From positions 45,787 to 109,786 of the forward strand of contig NZ_QVQH01000016.1 in assembly GCF_003428645.1 (NCBI RefSeq): 64,000 nt of DNA, in the 5' to 3' direction. Both the position numbers and the translations under genes were made by a program. This document shows, piece by piece, positions 1 through 7,706 of this stretch. Position 1 is the stretch's first letter. Each line of letters opens with the position of its first letter. The DNA is from Geodermatophilus marinus (GTDB taxonomy: Bacteria; Actinomycetota; Actinomycetes; Mycobacteriales; Geodermatophilaceae). The notes under the pieces are model-generated. The model did not search any database. It was not told the DNA's origin and saw only the letters and a program-made list of their open reading frames with translations.

Positions 1-123
1 CTGCTCGCCATCAGCCCGAAGACCGTCGAGCGGCACCGGGCGAACATCCTGGACAAGCTCGGCCTGCGCGACCGGGTCGAGGTCACCCGCTACGCCATCC
101 GCAACGGCCTCGTCGAGCCCTGA
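1..123 (+). CDS. LuxR/NarL-type response regulator, C-terminal fragment
   Basis: The window opens inside this gene, and only its last 40 residues and the TGA stop are present. They read as the end of a LuxR-type helix-turn-helix: the ISPKTVERHRANILDKL stretch is the recognition helix region conserved in NarL/FixJ-family regulators. It is followed by a short tail ending VEP. The upstream receiver or sensor domain is outside the window, so the signal it responds to cannot be inferred. A gap of about 190 bases separates it from the next gene. Confidence 0.85.
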   Translation: MLAISPKTVERHRANILDKLGLRDRVEVTRYAIRNGLVEP

Positions 124-315
124 TCGGCCCCGGCAGCCGCCCCCGGCTGTGCACGGCAGGACCGGCCGGAGATGGGTGTCAGCACGGATGGTCGCCGGCC
201 GGACCGACGCGAAGGGTGAGGGGCAGGCGGTGACGGCGGCATCGCCGCCATCCTCCGGTCCCCGTCCCCGACCTCTCGCTCCCCGGCGAGCCGACCTGAC
301 CTCCGGTGGTGCAGT

Positions 316-1122
316 GTGACGAAGACGCCGACGACTCCTCCGACGCCGACACCGACCACCCCGGCGGCCGCGGGCATCGGCCCGGCCCCGGCCTCACCCC
401 GCCGGCTGGCGCGGATCGCGGGCCTGTTCTACCTGCTCGTGCTGGTGTTCGGTGTCTTCGCGCACCTCGTCGTCCGGGGTGAGCTGTACGTGCCCGGTGA
501 CGCCGCGGCGACCGCGGCCAACCTGGCCGAGCAGCCCACGCTGTTCCGCCTCGGCTACGTCGCCGACCTGCTCATGGCCACGTTCCTGCTGCTCACCGCG
601 ATGGCGCTGTACCGGCTGCTGCGGCACGTGCACGCCGACGCCGCCCGGGCGATGGTGGTCTTCACCGCCGTCGGCACCGCCATCACCTTCGCCGTGCTCA
701 GCTCGTCCTTCGCCGCCCTGCTGGCCGCCACCGAGGAGCCCTACCCGGCCGCGCTCGGCGACAGCGGGTCCGCGGCGACCGCGCTGCTGCTGCTCGACAC
801 CCACCACTACGGCTACCTCAGCGCCCAGGTGTTCTTCGGGCTGTGGCTGCTGCCGCTGGGCTACCTGGTCTACCGCTCGGGCATGTTCCCGCGCTGGCTC
901 GGCGTGCTGCTGATCGCCGGTGGCGTCGGCTTCCTCGTCGACACGGTCCTGCTGTTCCTGGTCCCCGGCGTCCGCGACACCCTCGACCCGGTGGTCGGCA
1001 CGCTCACCTCGGTCGCCGAGCTGGTCATGATCGCGTGGTTGCTGATCCGCGGCGCCCGACCCGCCCGGCTCAGCGCGCCGGCGGGGTCCCCGTCCGCCCC
1101 GGCGCCGACCGCCGCCACATGA
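316..1122 (+). CDS. DUF4386-type integral membrane protein
   Basis: This 268-residue protein has a short proline/threonine-rich N-terminus followed by about six to seven hydrophobic segments. The order LARIAGLFYLL, an extracellular loop, then a segment starting LFRLGYVADLLMA matches the DUF4386 family of uncharacterised membrane proteins. No catalytic motif is visible. The start is GTG, overlapping a second in-register-shifted GTG two bases earlier. No strong Shine-Dalgarno sequence precedes it. It stands alone, so neighbours do not suggest a role. Confidence 0.8.
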   Translation: MTKTPTTPPTPTPTTPAAAGIGPAPASPRRLARIAGLFYLLVLVFGVFAHLVVRGELYVPGDAAATAANLAEQPTLFRLGYVADLLMATFLLLTAMALYRLLRHVHADAARAMVVFTAVGTAITFAVLSSSFAALLAATEEPYPAALGDSGSAATALLLLDTHHYGYLSAQVFFGLWLLPLGYLVYRSGMFPRWLGVLLIAGGVGFLVDTVLLFLVPGVRDTLDPVVGTLTSVAELVMIAWLLIRGARPARLSAPAGSPSAPAPTAAT

Positions 1123-1191
1123 CCTGCGCTCGGCCACGGTGCACCCGACGCGGCCCGGCTCGGCCATGACCCCGCCGACCGGGCCCGGCCG

Positions 1192-1737
1192 GTGGGCTGC
1201 CCCGCGATCGGGCCGGCGATGAGCTTCCGCGAGTACCTGCGCTGGGAGGGCGGCCTCGCGGTGGTCATCGGGGTGACCCTGTGCGCCTACGGCTGGCACG
1301 CCAGGCACCAGGGCGCCGCCGACGCGGCGATCAGCGGCGCCATCATGCTCACCGGCACCGGGGTGTTCCTGGCCCTCCGCCACAAGGTGCCCTTCCGCGC
1401 ACCGGGCGGCTGGTTCACCGCCACGCCGCTCGCCGCCGCGGGCGAGGCGCATGCCACGGCCAGCACCCGTCGCCACCTGATGGCGGCACTTGTCGCTGAG
1501 ATCGCCGTCATCACCGCGGTGACCGTCGCCCTGAGCGTCCTGACCCGGTTCTGGCTCACCTACGTCGACTTCGGCGTCTGGCTCGTCGCCGTCGGCGTGC
1601 TCAAGGCCGGGCCCGCAGTCGCTCGCGTCGCGCGGGACGAGGCGAGATCCGGGGCGACCTACTGCGTGGCCCGGCGGCCGATCCGCGGCCTGGTCGAGCT
1701 GGGCCGGTGCAGTGACGCCGAGATCGTGGCGCGCTGA
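1192..1737 (+). CDS. Hypothetical membrane protein
   Basis: This protein has up to 181 residues and about four hydrophobic segments, ending with a charged cytoplasmic tail. I do not recognise the family. The GTG at 1192 gives the longest form, but an ATG nine codons later (1219, MSFREYLRW) is an equally plausible start. Its TGA stop at 1735-1737 overlaps an ATG at 1737 (TGATG), which suggests translational coupling to the small membrane protein that follows. Confidence 0.6.
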   Translation: MGCPAIGPAMSFREYLRWEGGLAVVIGVTLCAYGWHARHQGAADAAISGAIMLTGTGVFLALRHKVPFRAPGGWFTATPLAAAGEAHATASTRRHLMAALVAEIAVITAVTVALSVLTRFWLTYVDFGVWLVAVGVLKAGPAVARVARDEARSGATYCVARRPIRGLVELGRCSDAEIVAR

Positions 1738-2148
1738 TGGCGGCGGGAGAGGTCCCCGCTGCTCGCGGTCGTCGCGGCCTGCCTGATCGGCCTGGTGGTG
1801 GCATTCCAGATCACCCTGGCCGCCGGAGCGCCGTGGGGCGCCGTCGCCTACGGCGGCCGGGTGGTGCAGGACGACGGCAGGTTGCCGATCCGCTACCGGT
1901 GGGGCAGCGCCGCCGCGGCCGTCCTCCTCGCCGGCGCAGCCTGGCTGGTCCTGGCGACCGGCGGGGTCGTGGATCGAGGGCCGGTGCCAGCATCGGCCCT
2001 CGAGGGCGGCGCGTGGGTGCTGGCCGGCTTCTTCGCCCTCAACACCGTGGGCAACCTCGCGGGCAGGCACCCGGTCGAGCGGTTCGGTGCCGCTGCGCTA
2101 GCCGCAGTCCTGGCCGTGCTCTGCGGCGTCGTCGCGATGATGCGCTGA
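1737..2148 (+). pseudogene. Small three-TM membrane protein, apparent 5' frameshift
   Basis: The readable frame from GTG 1795 gives 117 residues with three to four hydrophobic segments and a loop VAYGGRVVQDDGRLP. The same frame stays open and strongly hydrophobic upstream (PLLAVVAACLIGLVVAFQ) back to about 1756. It has no ATG, GTG or TTG there, so starting at 1795 would cut the first membrane helix in half. The only ATG (1737, overlapping the previous stop) is in a different frame. One base lost or gained around 1750-1756 would join it to the hydrophobic frame. I read this as a single-base frameshift, either real or a sequence error. The function is unknown. Confidence 0.55.
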
Positions 2149-2595
2149 AGCCTGCCGTGCCGGGGGACGGTCAGGTGATCACCGTGGAGCGACGGTTCAC
2201 GTCGGTAGCACCGGACTCGGTAGTCCACGTTCCCGAGACCTGGCGCCGCCGGGCTCAAGAGGTATGCGGCGTCGGGCTCGTCGGCCAGCTCGGCTCGGAG
2301 AATGGCCGTGATGTGGTGCGCCACCACGCCGTGGGCCTCGTTGCGGTGGCAGGCCGGGTCCGAGCAGAGGTCCATCGGGATCAGGCGCAGGACGGTGCGG
2401 GCGAGTCGCAGCCGCCGGTGAAGATCATGTGCTCGGCGCCGACCAGCGCGAACTGGACCTTGCGCGGGCTTGATGTGCTCCTGGGTGCCTGCAGCGACCG
2501 GCTGTGGACCCGGAGCTGGCCCGTCCCGACGCCGACAGGGCAGGAGAACCCGGCGGGGATTGCCCCCGGGGGCCGGCCGCCGGACGGGTCGGAGG
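2149..2595. other. Intergenic region, no confident gene
   Basis: This gap is about 450 bases long. The minus strand has an open stretch with mildly coding-like composition, including a cysteine/histidine-containing segment near 2330-2400. It has no convincing start and no family I recognise. It may be the remains of a gene. I see no tRNA, strong terminator or repeat here. Confidence 0.4.
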
Positions 2596-2925
2596 GTGAA
2601 CAACGAGCAGGTCGCCGCCGTCCGCTGCTACAAGCGGGCCGAGGTGGCGCGGATCCTGAACATCGAGGAGACCTGGCTGAAGCGGTGGGTCACCGCCAGG
2701 TGCATCCCGCACCAACGCAGCGGCAACCCCGACGGCGTGCAGCAGCGCGGCGTGTGGTTCACCTGGGCCGACATCCTGGCGATCGGTGCGATGCTGCCTG
2801 AGCTCATGACGCCGCGTCAGGCCAAGCGAGCCGCGGCCGCCGACGCGCACTCCGCGGCGCCGGACGCACCGGAGCCGCTCACCAGCGACGTGCTCGACAG
2901 GTGGGCCAGCATCGGTCTGCGCTGA
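2596..2925 (+). CDS. Small helix-turn-helix (MerR/excisionase-like) DNA-binding protein
   Basis: This protein has 109 residues. The N-terminal part (residues 8-35, CYKRAEVARILNIEETWLKRW) reads as a winged or MerR-like helix-turn-helix. It is followed by IPHQRSG, GVWFTWADILAIGAMLP and a C-terminal helix DRWASIGLR. The GTG start at 2596 is chosen because coding character begins there. A GGAGG sits directly against it, which is unusually close. A truncated, frameshifted relative in the same orientation lies at 13218-13431, so the two copies bracket the potassium genes. The target DNA is unknown. Confidence 0.65.
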   Translation: MNNEQVAAVRCYKRAEVARILNIEETWLKRWVTARCIPHQRSGNPDGVQQRGVWFTWADILAIGAMLPELMTPRQAKRAAAADAHSAAPDAPEPLTSDVLDRWASIGLR

Positions 2926-3043
2926 TCGAGGAGCACCACCGGCGGACGCAGCCGATGGCGGACCCCCGGAGCCGAGACGGTGACGCGGCACCGCTGACCC
3001 GGTCGGTGTGACGGACCGGGGTCAGCGGTGAGCCCGATCTGGT

Positions 3044-3655
3044 TCAGCGGGCTCTGGACAGCCGGTCCAGCGCCAGGTTCAGCTCGACGACGTTGACGTG
3101 CGGCGCGCCGATGAACCCGGCGTCCCGGCCGGAGGAGTACTCCGCCACGAGGGCGGCCATCTCGCTGGCCGGCAGGTCACGGGCGGCGGCCACCCGGTCG
3201 ATCTGGATCTCGGCGTACTCGGGGGAGATGTGCGGGTCGAGGCCGGACGCCGAGGCGGTGACCGCGTCGGCCGGCACGTCGGCCGGGTCCACTCCGTTGA
3301 ACTGCGCGACCTCGGCCCGGCGTTGGACGATCAGGTCGGCCAGCTCGGCTGAGTTCGGGCCGAGGTTGGAGCCGCCGGACGCCGCGCCGTCGTAGCCGGA
3401 GGCCGACGGACGGGGCTGGAAGTACTGGGGCAGCGGTGCACCGTCGGCGTCGGTGAACGCCTGCCCGATAAGCGAGGAGCCGGCCACCTGCCCGTCGACC
3501 TCGACGAGCGAGCCGTCGGCCCGCCCCGGGGCGATCAGCTGCGCCGCGCCGGTGATCAGCAGCGGGTAGGCCACGCCGAGGACGACGGTGGCGATGAGCA
3601 GGGCCCGCACGGCCGCGCCCAGTTGGCGGCCGGAGAGCAGGAGCGGGGCAGACAT
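3044..3655 (-). CDS. kdpC: Potassium-transporting ATPase KdpC subunit
   Basis: KdpC is the small subunit of the high-affinity KdpFABC potassium pump. It bridges the KdpA channel and the KdpB ATPase. The 203-residue protein has one N-terminal membrane helix (residues 14-38), the family motif around FQPRPSASGYDG, SGGSNLGPNS, and a C-terminal VNVVELNLALD, all typical. Its ATG overlaps the kdpB stop by one base, so it is the last cistron of kdpFABC. No hairpin with a T-run is evident after it. Confidence 0.95.
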   Translation of the reverse strand: MSAPLLLSGRQLGAAVRALLIATVVLGVAYPLLITGAAQLIAPGRADGSLVEVDGQVAGSSLIGQAFTDADGAPLPQYFQPRPSASGYDGAASGGSNLGPNSAELADLIVQRRAEVAQFNGVDPADVPADAVTASASGLDPHISPEYAEIQIDRVAAARDLPASEMAALVAEYSSGRDAGFIGAPHVNVVELNLALDRLSRAR

Positions 3656-5703
3656 CAGGCGATCCCGGGGAGCAGGCTGACGAGCAGGTCGATGAGCTTG
3701 ATGCCGACGAACGGCAGAACCACCCCGCCGACGCCGTAGATGAGCAAGTTGCGGCGCAGCATCGCCGAGGCCGACGCCGGCGTGTAGCGGACGCCGCGCA
3801 GCGCGAGCGGGACCAGCGCCACGATGATCAGCGCGTTGAAGATGACCGCGGAGAGGATGGCCGACTCCGGCGAGGACAGCCGCATCACGTTGAGCGCGTC
3901 CAGCGCCGGGAACGCGCCGGCGAACATGGCCGGGAGGATTGCGAAGTACTTCGCCAGGTCGTTGGCGATCGAGAACGTGGTGAGCGAGCCGCGGGTGATC
4001 AGCAGCTGCTTGCCGATGGCGATGATCTCGATGAGCTTCGTCGGGTTGGAGTCGAGGTCGACCATGTTGCCGGCCTCCTTCGCCGCTGTGGTGCCGGTGT
4101 TCATCGCCACCCCGACGTCCGCCTGGGCCAGCGCCGGGGCGTCGTTGGTGCCGTCGCCGGTCATGGCGACCAGCCGGCCGCCGTCCTGTTCGCGGCGGAT
4201 CAGCGCCAGCTTGTCCTCCGGCGTGGCCTCGGCCAGGACGTCGTCCACCCCGGCCTCGGCGGCGATGGCGCGGGCGGTGCGCTCGTTGTCGCCGGTGATC
4301 ATGACGGTGCGGATGCCCATGCGGCGCAGCTCGTCGAAGCGTTCCCGCATGCCGGTCTTGACGACGTCCTTGAGGTGGATGACGCCGAGCACCCGGGCCG
4401 AGTCCCCGTCGGCGCAGGCCAGTGCCAGCGGCGTGCCCCCGGAGCCGGAGATCGCGTCCACCGTGCGACTGACCTCCGACGGGACAGATCCGCCGAGCGA
4501 GCGGACCCAGCCGGTGATCGCACCGGCCGCGCCCTTGCGCAGCTGCCGGCCGTCGGGCAGGTCGACACCGCTCATCCGGGTCTGCGCGGTGAACGGCACG
4601 AACCGGGCGCCGGGCAGATCCGAGCGGGCGCGCAGGCCGAACTCGTTCTTGGCGAGCACGACCACGCTGCGGCCCTCGGGGGTCTGGTCGGCGAGCGAGG
4701 CGAGCTGGGCGGCGTCGGCCATCTCCTTCTCACCGGTCCCGCCGACCGGCAGGAACTCCACGGCCTCGCGGTTGCCGAGGGTGATGGTGCCGGTCTTGTC
4801 CAGCAGCAGGGTGCCGACGTCGCCGGCCGCCTCGACGGCGCGGCCGCTCATCGCGAGGACGTTGCGCTGTACGAGGCGGTCCATGCCAGCGATGCCGATG
4901 GCCGAGAGCAGCGAGCCGATGGTGGTCGGGATGAGGCAGACGACCAGCGCGATGAGCACCGCGAGCGGCTGCTCGGCGCCGGAGTAGGTCGCCAGCGGTT
5001 GCAGGGTGACGACGGCGAGCAGGAAGACGATGGTCAGCGAGGACAGCAGGATGTTCAGCGCGATCTCGTTCGGGGTCTTCTGCCGGGCGGCGCCCTCGAC
5101 GAGGGCGATCATCCGGTCGACGAAGGTCTCGCCGGGCTTGCTGGTGATCGTCACGACGATGCGGTCCGACAGCACCGTGGTGCCGCCGGTGACCGCCGAG
5201 CGGTCGCCGCCGGACTCGCGGATCACCGGTGCGGACTCCCCGGTGATGGCGGACTCGTCGACGCTGGCGATGCCCTCGATGACGTCGCCGTCGCCGGGGA
5301 TGGTCTGCCCGGCGGCGACCACGACGGTGTCGCCGGGCTGCAGACCGGCGGCCGGCACCTCGCGGCCGTCGAGCAGGTGCGCGACGGTCGTCGTGCGCGC
5401 CCGGCGCAGGGTTGCCGCCTGCGCCTTGCCGCGGCCCTCGGCGATGGCCTCGGCGAGGTTGGCGAACAGCACGGTGAGCCACAGCCAGCCGGCGATCAGC
5501 CAGCCGAAGAGGGTCGGGTCGGCCACGGCGAGCACGGTGGAGAACACCGAGCCGACCCACACCACGAAGATGACCGGCTGCCGCAGCAGGGTCCGTGGGT
5601 CGAGCTTGCGGACGGCGCCGGCGAGCGCCGGGCCGACCTGATCGGCGCTCAGCAGGGAGCGGGCGGGTGCGGGGCGGTGTTCCGCAACGGCGGTCACGGT
5701 CAC
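3655..5703 (-). CDS. kdpB: Potassium-transporting P-type ATPase KdpB
   Basis: This 682-residue P-type ATPase is the energising subunit of KdpFABC. The sequence carries all hallmark sites: TGES in the actuator domain, the phosphorylation motif DKTGT (about residue 305), KGAAGAI in the nucleotide domain, and [12 protein letters not shown] in the hinge. Membrane helices flank these and close the C-terminus. The length equals that of E. coli KdpB. The GTG start overlaps the kdpA stop as GTGA, and the stop overlaps the kdpC start, so the operon is translationally coupled. Confidence 0.97.
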   Translation of the reverse strand: MTVTAVAEHRPAPARSLLSADQVGPALAGAVRKLDPRTLLRQPVIFVVWVGSVFSTVLAVADPTLFGWLIAGWLWLTVLFANLAEAIAEGRGKAQAATLRRARTTTVAHLLDGREVPAAGLQPGDTVVVAAGQTIPGDGDVIEGIASVDESAITGESAPVIRESGGDRSAVTGGTTVLSDRIVVTITSKPGETFVDRMIALVEGAARQKTPNEIALNILLSSLTIVFLLAVVTLQPLATYSGAEQPLAVLIALVVCLIPTTIGSLLSAIGIAGMDRLVQRNVLAMSGRAVEAAGDVGTLLLDKTGTITLGNREAVEFLPVGGTGEKEMADAAQLASLADQTPEGRSVVVLAKNEFGLRARSDLPGARFVPFTAQTRMSGVDLPDGRQLRKGAAGAITGWVRSLGGSVPSEVSRTVDAISGSGGTPLALACADGDSARVLGVIHLKDVVKTGMRERFDELRRMGIRTVMITGDNERTARAIAAEAGVDDVLAEATPEDKLALIRREQDGGRLVAMTGDGTNDAPALAQADVGVAMNTGTTAAKEAGNMVDLDSNPTKLIEIIAIGKQLLITRGSLTTFSIANDLAKYFAILPAMFAGAFPALDALNVMRLSSPESAILSAVIFNALIIVALVPLALRGVRYTPASASAMLRRNLLIYGVGGVVLPFVGIKLIDLLVSLLPGIA

Positions 5704-7358
5704 AGTCCTTCGGCGAGCGGGCCCAACGACAGGGCCGGGAAGTAGGTGAGGCCGACGACGACGAGGACGACGGCGGACAGCAGCCCGACGAACAGCGGCC
5801 GGTGGGTGGGGAAGGTGCCGGCGGTGACCGCGGTGCGCCCCTGGGCGGCCAGCCGGCCGGCGAGGGCGAGGACGAGCACGATCGGCAGGTACCGGCCGAT
5901 CACCATCGCCAGCCCGAGGGCGGTGTTGTAGAAGGGCGTGTTCGCCGACAGGCCGGCGAACGCCGAGCCGTTGTTGTTGCCGGCGGAGGCGAAGGCGTAC
6001 AGCGCCTCGGACAGCCCGTGCGGCCCGGTGTTGAGCAGCGAGTCGCGGCCGGCCGGCAACGCCATCGCCACCGCGGCGCCGATCAGCACGAGCGCCGGGG
6101 TGGTGAGGATGTACAGCGAGGCGAGGGTCATCTCGCGGCGTCCGAGCCGCTTGCCGAGGTACTCCGGAGTGCGGCCCACCATGAGGCCGGCGACGAAGAC
6201 GGCGACGACGGCGAGCACGAGCATCCCGTACAGGCCGGAGCCGACCCCGCCGGGCGCGACCTCACCGAGCATCATGTTTGCCAGTACTGTGCCGCCGCCG
6301 AGGGCGGTGTAGCTGTCGTGCATGGAGTTCACGGACCCGGTCGAGGTCAGCGTGGTGGCGGCGGCGTACAGCGCGGACAGCGGTTCGCCGAAGCGCACCT
6401 CCTTGCCCTCCATCGCCGCGCCGGCCAGCTGCGTCGCCGTTCCGCCGGCCCGGGCCTCGAACCACGTGACCAGCCCGATCGAGGCCGAGGCCAGGCCCGC
6501 CATCACGCCGAGGATCGCCCAACCCTGCCGCCGGTCGCCGACCATGCGGCCGAACGTGCGGGGGAGCGCGAGCGGGATGAGCAGCAACAGGAAGACCTGG
6601 AACAGCGACACCCACGCGGTCGGGCCCTCGAAGGGGTGGGCGGCGTTGGCGTTGTAGAACCCACCGCCGTTGGTGCCCAGCTCCTTGATCGCCTCCTGCG
6701 AGGCGACCGGGCCGCCGGGCACGAACTGGGTCGCGCCGGCCAGGGTGCTCGCGCCGGTGCCCGAGCCGAGGTTCTGCACCACGCCGCCCAGCACCATGAC
6801 CAGCGCGCCGACGACGGACAGGGGCAGCAGCAGGCGGGTGACGGCGCGGGTCAGGTCGACCCAGAAGTTGCCCAGCCGGTCGGTCTTCGTGCGGGCGAAG
6901 CCCCGGATGACCGCGATCGCCACCGCGATGCCGACCGCGGCGGAGAGGAAGTTCTGCACCGCCAGGCCGGCCATCTGCACCAGGTGGCCCATCGTCGACT
7001 CGCCGCTGTAGCCCTGCCAGTTGGTGTTGGTCACGAAGCTGACCGCCGTGTTCCAGGCCGAGCCCGGCTCGACCGCGGCCCGGCCGTTGTCCAGGGGCAG
7101 CCACTGCTGCACGCGCTGCAGGGCGTAGAGCAGCAGCACGCCGACGAGCGAGAAGGCCAGCACGCTGCGCAGGTAGGTCGGCCAGCGCTGCTCGGTGTCG
7201 GCGTCCACCCCGACAGTCCGGTGGACCAGCCGCTCCACCCGCCAGTGCCGCGGAGTCGTGAACACCTGCGCCATGTGGTCGCCCAGCGGCCGGTGGACCA
7301 CGGCGAGGGCGGCCACGAGCACGCCGAACTGCAGCCACCCCGCGGCGGCGGCGCTCAT
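5700..7358 (-). CDS. kdpA: Potassium-transporting ATPase KdpA subunit
   Basis: KdpA is the potassium-binding channel-like subunit of the Kdp pump. It has 552 residues and about ten membrane segments. Selectivity-filter type loops are visible: [27 protein letters not shown] and [10 protein letters not shown]. The ATG start overlaps the kdpF stop (TGATG), and the stop overlaps the kdpB GTG start. Length and motifs are normal. Confidence 0.97.
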   Translation of the reverse strand: MSAAAAGWLQFGVLVAALAVVHRPLGDHMAQVFTTPRHWRVERLVHRTVGVDADTEQRWPTYLRSVLAFSLVGVLLLYALQRVQQWLPLDNGRAAVEPGSAWNTAVSFVTNTNWQGYSGESTMGHLVQMAGLAVQNFLSAAVGIAVAIAVIRGFARTKTDRLGNFWVDLTRAVTRLLLPLSVVGALVMVLGGVVQNLGSGTGASTLAGATQFVPGGPVASQEAIKELGTNGGGFYNANAAHPFEGPTAWVSLFQVFLLLLIPLALPRTFGRMVGDRRQGWAILGVMAGLASASIGLVTWFEARAGGTATQLAGAAMEGKEVRFGEPLSALYAAATTLTSTGSVNSMHDSYTALGGGTVLANMMLGEVAPGGVGSGLYGMLVLAVVAVFVAGLMVGRTPEYLGKRLGRREMTLASLYILTTPALVLIGAAVAMALPAGRDSLLNTGPHGLSEALYAFASAGNNNGSAFAGLSANTPFYNTALGLAMVIGRYLPIVLVLALAGRLAAQGRTAVTAGTFPTHRPLFVGLLSAVVLVVVGLTYFPALSLGPLAEGL

Positions 7359-7447
7359 CAGAACCGCTCCGGGAACAGCAGCGACGCCAGCAGGTACAGA
7401 ACCAGCGCGGCGGCCACCACCAGCCCCACCACGTCGAAGACGCTCAC
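7358..7447 (-). CDS. kdpF: KdpF small subunit, 29 residues
   Basis: This 29-residue single-helix peptide begins [11 protein letters not shown] and ends SLLFPERF. It matches KdpF, the lipid-like stabiliser of the KdpABC complex. It is too short for many gene callers. Its GTG start at 7447 overlaps the stop of an upstream 30-residue membrane peptide by four bases, and its TGA overlaps the kdpA ATG. Position, size and the FPERF ending together make the call secure. Confidence 0.9.
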   Translation of the reverse strand: MSVFDVVGLVVAAALVLYLLASLLFPERF

Positions 7448-7536
7448 AGCCGCTCCACCCCGCGCACGGCCAGCGCCAGCAGCCCGAACACCACCAGGGT
7501 CAGCACCACGAACACCACGTCGGCCACGCCGCTCAC
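7444..7536 (-). CDS. Thirty-residue single-TM peptide upstream of kdpF
   Basis: This tiny reading frame from GTG 7536 encodes 30 residues. It has one hydrophobic helix (about residues 5-24) and a charged ending RGVERL. A second in-frame GTG at 7527 would shorten it by three residues. Its TGA overlaps the kdpF GTG start by four bases, so it is the first cistron of the kdp operon and probably translated in coupling with kdpF. From memory, similar short membrane peptides precede kdpF in other actinobacteria, but I cannot verify this here. It could be a further Kdp accessory subunit. Confidence 0.6.
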   Translation of the reverse strand: MSGVADVVFVVLTLVVFGLLALAVRGVERL

Positions 7537-7620
7537 CTGCGATCGGTCCCGGCGGACGACCCGTCGTCGTCCACGCCGCGGGGCGACGCTAGGCCGCTGG
7601 TGGGGGCCTTCCCCGGGGCC

Positions 7621-7670
7621 TTGACGCATCGCTGACGGGCCGCCCGGCCTTCTTGACGCGACCTTGACGC
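7621..7670. promoter_or_regulatory. TTGACGC repeats in the kdp divergent promoter region (probable KdpE sites)
   Basis: The heptamer TTGACGC occurs three times, at 7621-7627, 7653-7659 and 7664-7670. The last two are exactly 11 bases apart. OmpR/PhoB-family regulators such as KdpE bind direct repeats with an 11-base period, one turn of DNA. The repeats lie between the divergent kdp operon (first start at 7536) and kdpD (start at 7707). The TTGAC element could also double as a -35 box. The assignment to KdpE is inference. Confidence 0.5.
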
Positions 7671-7706
7671 GGGCAGCCGGCCCTCGACGTCCGGTCCGGG
7701 GCGATC

